Positions 1 through 5,173 of a DNA stretch of 5,173 bases are shown here, one piece after another. Positions within the stretch are counted from its first letter, which is position 1; every line of letters starts with the position of its first letter. The position numbers and the translations under genes are program-made. The notes below the pieces were generated by a model that was not told where the DNA came from, made no database searches, and worked only from the letters and a program-made list of their open reading frames with translations. Source of the stretch: an uncultured Opitutales bacterium (GTDB taxonomy: Bacteria > Verrucomicrobiota > Verrucomicrobiia > Opitutales > UBA2995). The stretch is from assembly GCA_937920335.1 (NCBI GenBank), contig CALGUT010000350.1:1-5173 (forward strand), given 5' to 3'.

Positions 1-760
1 GGTTGCGATCTGTTTCCAATGTTCCGCAATCCAAAACATGTACTAAGGCAACGCACCGTTCGACGTGACGAAGGAATTCAAGACCTAATCCCTTTCCTTG
101 TGATGCACCCGGAATAAGACCTGGAACATCTGCAACTGTAAAACGTGTTTCGCCAGCTTGCACAACACCAAGGTTTGGCACCAAGGTCGTGAATGGATAA
201 TCAGCGATTGTAGGATGAGCCCGAGTGATTTCGTTCGTCAGGGAAGATTTCCCAGCATTGGGAAAACCAACCAATCCGATATCAGCAATAATCTTCAGAA
301 CAAACTTATAGTCTCCTCGCTCACCTTCTGTTCCAGGATTTGCCCGCTTGGGCGCCTGATTTACAGAACTCTTGAAATGAGTATTGCCCCATCCTCCTGA
401 GCCGCCTTTGCAAATGATAAATTCTTCTTCGTGAACCAACAGCTCTTTGATGCGTTTTCCGGTTTTTTGATCAATCACAACCGTACCCAACGGTACCTTC
501 AGGATTTTATCAGCGCCGTTCTTTCCGTGCTGATCTGATCCTCGGCCAGGTTCACCGACCCTCGATTTATGAATGTGCGCATAGCGAAACGCCGTGAGAT
601 CCCCCACGTTTTCATCGGCTTTGAGAATAACATTACCGCCATTACCGCCATCGCCTCCGTTGGGACCTCCAAACGGTATATATTTCTCGCGGCGAAAGCT
701 AATACAACCATCTCCACCTTTTCCGGCCACCAGATTCACTTGTGCCTCATCTATAAACAT
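1..760 (-). CDS. obg: Obg-family GTPase, N-terminal 253 residues (3' end outside window)
   Basis: Obg/CgtA is a conserved cytoplasmic GTPase that associates with the 50S ribosomal subunit and acts in ribosome assembly and stress control. Translation on the minus strand from the ATG at 758-760 gives the typical N-terminus MFIDEAQVNLVAGKGGDG, followed by the glycine-rich Obg fold (residues 1-158) with its GGPNGGDGGNGG run at 31-42. The G domain begins around residue 160: G1/P-loop GFPNAGKS at 165-172, switch I PFTT at 189-192, and G3 DVPGLI at 211-216. The G4 and G5 motifs and the C-terminal domain lie beyond the left edge. The start is fixed by family alignment; an upstream ATG in the same frame runs into a stop at once. 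Only a weak AGG lies before the start. The gene is divergent from the alkD-like gene. The rplU and rpmA genes that often precede obg are not upstream here. Identification is very secure. Confidence 0.97.
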   Translation of the reverse strand, partial: MFIDEAQVNLVAGKGGDGCISFRREKYIPFGGPNGGDGGNGGNVILKADENVGDLTAFRYAHIHKSRVGEPGRGSDQHGKNGADKILKVPLGTVVIDQKTGKRIKELLVHEEEFIICKGGSGGWGNTHFKSSVNQAPKRANPGTEGERGDYKFVLKIIADIGLVGFPNAGKSSLTNEITRAHPTIADYPFTTLVPNLGVVQAGETRFTVADVPGLIPGASQGKGLGLEFLRHVERCVALVHVLDCGTLETDRN

Positions 761-899
761 GGCGGCCTAATGCATCGGAGAAATGCCCATCAGTCAAGCA
801 GGGGTAATCCGGCAGTCCTCCACAAAACAGCGGTATACGAGGAAGTCCTTAGTTATTAACCGAAGCCTCGCTAAGAACTTGAAGGATACTGACGTATTT

Positions 900-904
900 A
901 GGAA
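900..904 (+). promoter_or_regulatory. Shine-Dalgarno that decides the alkD-like start
   Basis: AGGAA lies ten bases before the ATG at 915. It supports that start over the longer in-frame option at 783. Confidence 0.55.
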
Positions 905-914
905 CCTCTACCCC

Positions 915-1622
915 ATGCCGACGCTCAAAGATATCCAATCCCACATGCGCTCTCTGGCGAATCCAACAATCGCCGAGCATTCCAAACGATTCTTTAAAAC
1001 CGGAAAAGGCGAATATGCGGAAGGTGACAAGTGCCTGGGAGTTCGCGTTCCAGTAACGAGAGGACTGGCTAAGCAGTACCAAGATACTCCACTAACTGTG
1101 GTCTTTAAACTATTGGAATCAGAATTTCATGAAGAACGGCAGCTTTCGCTCATCATGATGGTTAACCGCTGCAAGAACGGTGATCCGAAAGTCCACAAGA
1201 CGATTTACGATCACTACTTGGCGAACACCCATTGGGTAAACAACTGGGATCTCGTGGATTGCTCTGCTCACTCTATTGTCGGCGGTTACTTGATGAACAG
1301 AAATCGACGTCCACTCTATAAACTGGCAAAGTCAGATCTGCTTTGGGATCGCCGCATTTCGATGGTAGCGACCTGGATATTCATCCGGGAGAACGATCTG
1401 GATGATGTCATTAAACTGGCAACGATTCATTTGAAGGACACCCATGATCTTATGCACAAGGCCGTAGGTTGGATGCTTCGCGAACTGGGAAAGAAGAATC
1501 TTGATCTGGAAACAAAATTCCTCGACGAACACTACCGCGAAATGCCCCGAACCATGCTGCGTTACGCCATTGAGAAGTACCCGGAAAAAGATCGCCAAGC
1601 CTATCTCAAAGGCTTGCGATGA
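915..1622 (+). CDS. alkD: AlkD-like DNA alkylation-repair glycosylase
   Basis: This is a 235-residue HEAT-like-repeat DNA glycosylase of the AlkD family, which excises N3- and N7-alkylated purines from DNA in the cytoplasm. The residues that matter in Bacillus cereus AlkD (W109, D113, R148, W187, from memory) have counterparts here: W111 and D115 in the WDLVD motif, R147 in LLWDRR, and W186 in AVGWMLRE. The N-terminal block RFFKTGKGEYAEGDKCLGVR (25-44) and the C-terminal MPRTMLRYAIEKYP (210-223) are typical of the bacterial group annotated as DNA alkylation repair protein. The ATG at 915 is chosen over an in-frame ATG at 783 because it gives the family's usual length, it has AGGAA at 900-904 ten bases upstream, and the extra 44 residues do not look like family sequence. 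It is probably co-transcribed with the esterase that starts four bases after its stop. Preference for bulky or cationic lesions cannot be read from the sequence. Confidence 0.9.
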   Translation: MPTLKDIQSHMRSLANPTIAEHSKRFFKTGKGEYAEGDKCLGVRVPVTRGLAKQYQDTPLTVVFKLLESEFHEERQLSLIMMVNRCKNGDPKVHKTIYDHYLANTHWVNNWDLVDCSAHSIVGGYLMNRNRRPLYKLAKSDLLWDRRISMVATWIFIRENDLDDVIKLATIHLKDTHDLMHKAVGWMLRELGKKNLDLETKFLDEHYREMPRTMLRYAIEKYPEKDRQAYLKGLR

Positions 1623-1626
1623 ATCG

Positions 1627-2583
1627 ATGACATCTCCCCGAATACCCACCCCACTCTTCAAACAATTAATACTCTCTATCTCTATCCTGATCGGCATAGC
1701 AACGAGCGGATGGAGCCAACGCGACGCATCATTTATCAACTGGGTCCATGAGGAACCGCGTGAGAAGGATCTCCCCGTTCCCGACTACTACCTCCACAAG
1801 ACTTTCTACTCAAAAGCCGCCGGGCAAAATGTGGGGTACTCCATCTACCTTCCACCTAAGTACGATGAGCAGTCCAGTAAACGGTACCCCGTCATTTACA
1901 ATTTACACGGCAATGGAGGCAATGAATGGGGACGTGGTCAGGAATGCACCGTCTTACACGAAGGTATTCTCAGCGGAAAATGGCCCCCCATGATCATGGT
2001 GTTTCCCAATGGAGGAAAGACGACTTTCTACAAAGACTCCTATGACGGAAAACTTCCGATCGAGACGATGTTTATCAAGGAGCTAATTCCACATATTGAT
2101 AAGGCCTACCGCACGATTGCGACACGAGAAGGCCGCTGCATAGAGGGATTTTCCATGGGAGGTAGAGGCTCGACACGATTGGCCATGAAATACCCGGATA
2201 TGTTCTGTTCTTTGTTTTGTCAGGCAGGAAACGTACCCCGCACATCCAACGACTACGACCCCAACTCACCTGACGCCTACCCGAATTACTATTTGGGACC
2301 CAATAAACAGGCTTACATCGACAATGATGCGTTCCTGCTTCTTGAGAAGAATCTGGAGCAGATAAAGAACATGCGGATTCTGATAGCCTGTGGAACAAAG
2401 GATGATGGACACATCGTCACCATCCGTGAGTTTCACCAAGCTCTACTTGATCACGGAGTCGACCATACTTACTGGGAAATGGAAGGCTTAGCTCATGAAC
2501 GGAAACGATTCATTGAGATTCTATCGCCGATTCTCTACGACTATCATGTCGAATCCCTCAGACTTGCAGGCACGTTGAAGTAA
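1627..2583 (+). CDS. Secreted alpha/beta-hydrolase, putative esterase (esterase D/CE1-like)
   Basis: This 318-residue serine hydrolase belongs to the putative-esterase superfamily (PF00756 type: esterase D, feruloyl and acetyl-xylan esterases, enterochelin esterase). Residues 1 to about 31 form a signal peptide with the hydrophobic stretch LILSISILIGIATSG, so the enzyme is probably periplasmic or secreted. Visible landmarks are the oxyanion-hole segment YNLHGNGG at 91-98, the nucleophile elbow GFSMGG with Ser176, a probable acid Asp259 or Asp260 in GTKDD, and the catalytic His290 in GLAH, which together complete a triad in the correct order. The ATG at 1627 is preferred because it opens directly on the signal peptide and falls four bases after the alkD-like stop. 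Earlier in-frame codons lie inside that gene. There is an AAAGG at 1608-1612, rather far from the start, so translational coupling is possible. The substrate is unknown; acyl esters on polysaccharides are plausible for the family. No accessory carbohydrate-binding domain is present. Confidence 0.85.
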   Translation: MTSPRIPTPLFKQLILSISILIGIATSGWSQRDASFINWVHEEPREKDLPVPDYYLHKTFYSKAAGQNVGYSIYLPPKYDEQSSKRYPVIYNLHGNGGNEWGRGQECTVLHEGILSGKWPPMIMVFPNGGKTTFYKDSYDGKLPIETMFIKELIPHIDKAYRTIATREGRCIEGFSMGGRGSTRLAMKYPDMFCSLFCQAGNVPRTSNDYDPNSPDAYPNYYLGPNKQAYIDNDAFLLLEKNLEQIKNMRILIACGTKDDGHIVTIREFHQALLDHGVDHTYWEMEGLAHERKRFIEILSPILYDYHVESLRLAGTLK

Positions 2584-2616
2584 GATTCCTGGTCCGCAAA
2601 AGCAGCCAGACGATTG

Positions 2617-2660
2617 TCTTTCTCGAAGGGCCCGTTCCTTGAAAGATGTAGCGAGAAAGA
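2617..2660. repeat. 9-bp inverted repeat after the esterase gene
   Basis: TCTTTCTCG (2617-2625) and CGAGAAAGA (2652-2660) are perfect reverse complements separated by 26 bases. The interval can form a smaller AAGG/CCTT pairing. The repeat begins 33 bases after the esterase stop, between two convergent reading directions. No T tract follows on either strand, so it is not a standard intrinsic terminator. It could still be an mRNA 3'-end structure. Confidence 0.4.
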
Positions 2661-2664
2661 GAAA

Positions 2665-2940
2665 TTAGATTTCCAACTCATCGCCAGTGGCGGCAAGTAG
2701 ATAGAGCCTGGGTCAAGTTGCGTTTGGCTGAAGCCATGAGATAAAGGGTTTCAACTTCTTCCAATGCCCGCATGGCTTGTAGGACTTCAAGCGGTAGCCC
2801 CTGCCCTTCGTAAATATGCTCATTGCTCAATTCGAAAGCCCGACGTGCGCGATCTACGGTAGCCTTGAGAAACTCAACTTGTTTTCCAACTGGTCGTTCG
2901 CCTTCTGCGAGTAGCCACTACCCACATCAGCGAAGTCATC
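2665..2940 (-). pseudogene. Decayed TolC-family outer-membrane efflux protein, C-terminal remnant
   Basis: No intact frame exists, but the minus strand holds a coherent protein signal in pieces. From 2917 down to the stop at 2678-2680 one frame reads QVEFLKATVDRARRAFELSN, then EGQGLPLEVLQAMRALEEVE and LYLMASAKRNLTQA. This matches the long coiled helices and the EVLQAxxAL...YLxAxxxxNxAQ pattern near the C-terminus of TolC-type efflux proteins. The expected ending continues in another frame after about 2707: LYLLAATGDELEI, stopping at 2665-2667. Upstream of about 2880 the same outer frame reads DVGSGYSQKANDQLENK, which resembles the preceding TolC helix. Thus the two flanks share a frame, the middle is displaced, and an in-frame stop lies at 2854-2856. 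The N-terminal two thirds and any start codon are missing. The piece beyond about 2930 is less convincing. Two sequencing errors could explain the frameshifts but not the missing N-terminus. Confidence 0.6.
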
Positions 2941-3193
2941 ATCAACCGCCGGATGTTTTACATTCTCAGTCACCTCTTCAGAAATCGCAACCGTGCGTTT
3001 GGTTTACGTTAGAGAAGATTCATCTTTTCCGATCCTGAATGGCTAGAAGTCCTTCGGGGAAAACAAACAGGCTTTAATGAGTTTGGTCGTGACTCAGTTA
3101 TGGAATACTAAAGCGATGCCTTAGAGTCGTGCTTGAAGAATCTTGCAGGAAGCGTTCATTCGCATAACAGACTAGAGTTTACACCCACAAACC

Positions 3194-3222
3194 TCGTAAC
3201 ACACCTGTAACAGTATTGTAAC
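3194..3222 (+). promoter_or_regulatory. Three-unit PHO-box-like array upstream of the porin
   Basis: Three copies of GTAACA begin at 3196, 3207 and 3218, exactly 11 bp apart, within 7-mers TCGTAAC, CTGTAAC and TTGTAAC separated by 4-bp spacers. This is the architecture of the E. coli PHO box, where 7-bp units of CTGTCAT type repeat every 11 bp and bind PhoB in tandem. Here the core is GTAAC instead of GTCAT. A weak -10 candidate, AATACT at 3237-3242, lies 14 bp after the last unit. That PhoB is the binder is inferred from geometry and from the phosphate-uptake genes downstream. Confidence 0.75.
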
Positions 3223-3246
3223 AATAAGTGACTCGCAATACTGAAA

Positions 3247-3264
3247 ATGTAACTAGACTGTCAC
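3247..3264 (+). promoter_or_regulatory. Second PHO-box-like pair just before the porin start
   Basis: ATGTAAC (3247-3253), the spacer TAGA, and CTGTCAC (3258-3264) form an 18-bp pair with the 11-bp step. The second unit closely resembles the E. coli half-site. It is not in helical register with the first array (31 bp between 3218 and 3249). It sits 26 bp before the ATG at 3291, so bound regulator here would be close to or over the transcription start of a promoter driven by the first array. Confidence 0.6.
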
Positions 3265-3290
3265 AAATATTACTCAAAACCACGGTGATT

Positions 3291-4448
3291 ATGCTAAGCA
3301 AAAAATGGAAAACAACGCTCCTACTGGCTTCTGGAATGGCTATGAGCACACAGATATCGACGGCAGACGAGGAGAATCAAACCTGGATTGATGCACTCAA
3401 AGATATGGGTGAAGTCTATACAGGTGATGACGACTCGATTGTCCAAGAAGTGAAAGTCTTTGGTCGGGCTCACTACCAATGGAGTTACTCAGATGGTAAT
3501 AGCGCAGGACAAGACTTCAGTGGAAACGGCGATGAACTTCGTCGACTACGTGGCGGAGCATCCGTTGAATTTACTAATGGTATATCGGCTCTGGCTCGCA
3601 TGAATCTGGAAAAAGGAGGGTTCCGAAATACTTCCTTGGGTTATTCGAGCTTTGATGAATTGTATCTGGATTATTCCTTCAGCGATGCGTTGGGATTTGA
3701 TTCCGCCACGATCGGCTACGGCCGTTATAAAGTACTGTTTGGCGGATCAGAGCACCAATCCTCCAAACGAATTAAAACCATCGAACGCTCCAATATAAAC
3801 AACCGGTTTGCAGGTATTCGACCAACTGGGGTATTATTCAACGGCGAAAAGGATGGCAAGAGTTATTCAACAGGCGTGTTCTCGACCGTACAAGATCTGG
3901 AAACCTTAGCGAAGTGGAAGGGTGGAGCCGCCTTTTATAGTAGCATGGAATTTGAAGCTTTGAGCGGAGGCGTGATTCTAGACTTCATTTATAATAATGA
4001 CTCAGCTAGGCAACAATCGGACTTTAACCTCAAATGGGCGACGTCCGCTACTTATAATCGCTCATTCGAGAACATCCTTTTCTTCGCGGGTGCATCCTAC
4101 GGCGAAACCGAATCTGGAAGCGTATTCGGAATCGTGCTATTGCCTTCCACATTCATTATCGAAGACAAACTGGAACTCGTGGGTCGTTATCAGTTTGGCT
4201 ACTCATCTGAAGACTCATCAGTTCCCAGGAGCAGTGGAAGCCGAGGTATTCGTCGAGTGGCTAGAAACGAAGGAGTAGATACGGGAGCAGGAGACCAAAA
4301 CCATACCTTCTATCTGGGACTCAACTACTTCCTACAAGGGGACAACTCAAAGATCATGACTGGAGTAGAATATGAAGCGATAAGCGGAGATGTCGGCCGC
4401 GATCTCGACGGTTACACCTTTTGGACTGCGTATCGTTTCTACTTCTAA
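3291..4448 (+). CDS. Phosphate-selective porin, OprO/OprP family
   Basis: A 385-residue outer-membrane beta-barrel that most resembles the phosphate-selective porin O/P family (PF07396 type) and probably passes phosphate or other anions. Residues 1-25 form a signal peptide with cleavage expected after the STA at 23-25. An acidic segment (26-55) follows, then the first strand VKVFGRAHYQW (55-64), with alternating aromatic strands through the rest. A late block HTFYLGLNYFLQGDNSKIMT (348-367) is characteristic of the family, and the final residue is Phe after FWTAYRFYF, the usual barrel-assembly signal. Basic patches lie at 84-87 and 159-178; whether they line the pore cannot be judged. The ATG at 3291 is preferred over an in-frame ATG at 3228, because the longer form would spoil the signal peptide and would include the second PHO box. 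The Shine-Dalgarno is weak. Likely induced under phosphate starvation, judging from the upstream arrays; it ends in a strong terminator. Confidence 0.85.
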   Translation: MLSKKWKTTLLLASGMAMSTQISTADEENQTWIDALKDMGEVYTGDDDSIVQEVKVFGRAHYQWSYSDGNSAGQDFSGNGDELRRLRGGASVEFTNGISALARMNLEKGGFRNTSLGYSSFDELYLDYSFSDALGFDSATIGYGRYKVLFGGSEHQSSKRIKTIERSNINNRFAGIRPTGVLFNGEKDGKSYSTGVFSTVQDLETLAKWKGGAAFYSSMEFEALSGGVILDFIYNNDSARQQSDFNLKWATSATYNRSFENILFFAGASYGETESGSVFGIVLLPSTFIIEDKLELVGRYQFGYSSEDSSVPRSSGSRGIRRVARNEGVDTGAGDQNHTFYLGLNYFLQGDNSKIMTGVEYEAISGDVGRDLDGYTFWTAYRFYF

Positions 4449-4479
4449 GCACCGGTAGTCGACCAGAACGATTTGATTA

Positions 4480-4512
4480 GCCAGCCTACCCTCGGGGAGG
4501 CTGGCATTTTTT
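4480..4512 (+). terminator. Rho-independent terminator after the porin gene
   Basis: GCCAGCCT (4480-4487) pairs perfectly with AGGCTGGC (4498-4505), with extra CCC/GGG pairing possible inside the loop, followed by six T at 4507-4512. It lies 31 bases after the porin stop and separates the porin transcript from pstS. Confidence 0.92.
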
Positions 4513-4618
4513 GAGCTAATCGCGCGATCAAAACGAGTCAGCTCGGCGTTCGGCAGCAAAGACAATATAAGTCTATATGGCTTTTCCTCTGGAACACGAC
4601 GTCTCCAACACCCCTCTT

Positions 4619-4658
4619 CTGTAACATTCCCGTAACACGGCGTACACAAAGCTTTAAC
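4619..4658 (+). promoter_or_regulatory. PHO-box-like array upstream of pstS
   Basis: GTAACA occurs at 4621 and 4632, 11 bp apart. In the same 11-bp register there is a degenerate unit TACACA at 4643 and a near-match TTAACA at 4654, giving up to four phased units. The core and spacing are the same as before the porin, which supports one shared regulator, presumably PhoB. The stretch from the porin terminator to this array (4513-4618) contains nothing I recognise. Confidence 0.75.
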
Positions 4659-4668
4659 AATAGAGGAC

Positions 4669-4674
4669 TATACA
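4669..4674 (+). promoter_or_regulatory. Candidate -10 element of the pstS promoter
   Basis: TATACA starts 10 bp after the last phased PHO unit. That is the distance expected at PhoB-activated promoters, where the box takes the place of a -35 element. Transcription would begin near 4681, giving a leader of about 120 nt. Confidence 0.5.
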
Positions 4675-4699
4675 AGGGAAAGAGACTGTGATCTCATTT

Positions 4700-4728
4700 A
4701 TCCGAAATTCGGGGACCAACCCTCGGAT
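4700..4728 (+). other. Leader hairpin upstream of pstS
   Basis: ATCCGA (4700-4705) pairs with TCGGAT (4723-4728), and inside it GGG (4712-4714) can pair with CCC (4720-4722), leaving a bulge. It falls within the predicted untranslated leader. There is no T tract, so it is not a terminator. Its role is unknown and it may be fortuitous. Confidence 0.3.
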
Positions 4729-4775
4729 GACCATTGAAGTCTGATTCTCAACTCAATCGAACTTCAACAGGGATT

Positions 4776-4805
4776 ATGCTGGAACCTATCCTTACCGCAA
4801 AATGA
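4776..4805 (+). CDS. Nine-codon upstream ORF overlapping the pstS start
   Basis: ATG at 4776 opens MLEPILTAK and stops at TGA 4803-4805, which overlaps the pstS start codon as ATGA at 4802-4805. An AGGG at 4769-4772 precedes it, at a short spacing of three bases. No Shine-Dalgarno is visible directly before the pstS ATG, so ribosomes terminating here could restart on pstS. Coupling is an inference; an ORF this short can arise by chance, and the peptide has no recognisable function. Confidence 0.35.
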   Translation: MLEPILTAK

Positions 4806-5173
4806 AAAAACTAACTGTTATAGCAACTGCATGGCTCTCACTAATTGGAATCAATGCGAGTGCAATTGTTGACCCCGACCTACCGGTCTATGAACCCGTT
4901 TCCGGAGTTTCTGGAAACCTGAATTCAGTGGGCTCTGACACACTCAATAACCTGATGACTCTTTGGGCCGAATCATTTCGGACTTTCTATCCGAATGTGA
5001 ACATTCAGATCGAAGGAAAAGGATCCTCTACGGCTCCTCCCGCTCTAATAGAAGGCACCGCACAATTGGGACCGATGAGTCGGGAGATGAAATCAGGAGA
5101 GATCGATGCATTTGAGCACGACTTTGGCTACAAACCAACAAAAGTAGGTGTATCTATAGATGCCTTGGCTGTA
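4802..5173 (+). CDS. pstS: PstS, periplasmic phosphate-binding protein, N-terminal 124 residues (3' end outside window)
   Basis: The substrate-binding component of the Pst high-affinity phosphate ABC importer, acting in the periplasm. A signal peptide MKKLTVIATAWLSLIGINASA (1-21) carries a clean Ala-Ser-Ala cleavage site and no lipobox cysteine, so the mature protein is soluble. The mature part shows the PstS ligand-binding features: GSDTL at 44-48, GKGSSTAPPALIEG at 72-85 (the second phosphate loop), and LGPMSREM at 89-96 with Arg94. The motif set SVGSDTLNNLMTLWAESF is that of the PstS type common in marine gammaproteobacteria and Verrucomicrobiota (recollection, not a search). The remaining two thirds lie beyond the right edge, and pstC, pstA and pstB would be expected to follow. 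Regulation is probably by PhoB through the array at 4619-4658. No Shine-Dalgarno precedes the ATG; translation may depend on the overlapping upstream ORF. Confidence 0.93.
   Translation, partial: MKKLTVIATAWLSLIGINASAIVDPDLPVYEPVSGVSGNLNSVGSDTLNNLMTLWAESFRTFYPNVNIQIEGKGSSTAPPALIEGTAQLGPMSREMKSGEIDAFEHDFGYKPTKVGVSIDALAV

Larger units (their letters stand above)
2584..3190. other. Gene-poor interval without an intact coding region
   Basis: About 600 bases separate the esterase from the porin control region. Besides the inverted repeat and the TolC remnant I see no intact gene, RNA gene or insertion-sequence end. On the plus strand, 3013-3111 reads openly for 32 codons (RRFIFSDPEWLEVLRGKQ and onward to a TAA) and looks protein-like, but it has no start and no family I recognise, so it may be a second gene scrap or chance. 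Positions 3112-3190 hold nothing I can name. Confidence 0.5.

Noticed and set aside
769..797. Possible minus-strand promoter for obg (TTGACT at 792-797, TGCATT at 769-774)
   Set aside because: The -10 match is poor and it would place the transcription start almost on the ATG at 760.
838..870. CGAGG/CCTCG inverted pair in the gap between obg and the alkD-like gene
   Set aside because: A five-base stem with a 23-base loop and no T tract is easily found by chance.
783..914. 44-codon N-terminal extension of the AlkD-like protein from an ATG at 783
   Set aside because: It exceeds the family's usual length, has no family-like sequence, and the ATG at 915 has a good ribosome-binding site.
3013..3111. 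Open stretch on the plus strand reading RRFIFSDPEWLEVLRGKQ to a TAA
   Set aside because: It is protein-like, but there is no start codon, 32 open codons occur readily by chance, and I recognise no family. A translated search could revive it as a gene scrap.
3228..3290. 21-codon N-terminal extension of the porin from an ATG at 3228
   Set aside because: It would bury the signal peptide and would include the second PHO-box pair; the start at 3291 opens directly on a standard signal peptide.
4347..4649. 100-codon minus-strand reading frame across the porin end and the pstS promoter
   Set aside because: It runs antisense through the porin terminator and PHO array and has no recognisable protein features; it is a shadow frame.

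Overview
The window looks like chromosome of a Gram-negative bacterium: it encodes an outer-membrane barrel with a signal peptide and a terminal Phe, a periplasmic phosphate-binding protein, and a TolC-type remnant. The style of the porin N-terminus (a short acidic lead-in followed by a GRAHYQW-like first strand) and of the secreted esterase recalls Verrucomicrobiota of the Opitutae type. That placement is an impression from remembered protein families, not a computed one.

Layout. (1) Positions 1-760, minus strand: the first 253 codons of the ribosome-associated GTPase Obg, cut by the left edge. (2) Positions 915-2583, plus strand: an AlkD-type DNA alkylation-repair glycosylase followed four bases later by a secreted alpha/beta-hydrolase esterase, probably co-transcribed. 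(3) Positions 2584-3190: no intact gene. On the minus strand there is a frame-broken remnant of the C-terminal part of a TolC-family outer-membrane efflux protein, and close to the esterase stop a 9-bp inverted repeat. (4) Positions 3194-4512, plus strand: an OprO/OprP-type (phosphate-selective) porin with PHO-box-like repeats in front and a strong intrinsic terminator behind. (5) Positions 4619-5173, plus strand: a second PHO-box-like array with a well-placed -10 element, a leader of about 120 nt holding a hairpin and a 9-codon upstream ORF, then the first 124 codons of PstS, cut by the right edge.

The main theme is phosphate acquisition. The same hexamer, GTAACA, recurs at exact 11-bp steps before both the porin and pstS. 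This is the geometry of PhoB-type tandem binding, so the two genes probably form one phosphate-starvation response: the porin admits phosphate through the outer membrane and PstS captures it in the periplasm for the Pst ABC importer, whose genes presumably follow beyond the window. The terminator between them and the second array indicate two separately initiated, co-regulated units rather than one operon. I see no evidence of a wholly new system. The points most worth checking are the double PHO array before the porin, the overlapping upstream ORF at pstS, and the decayed efflux gene.
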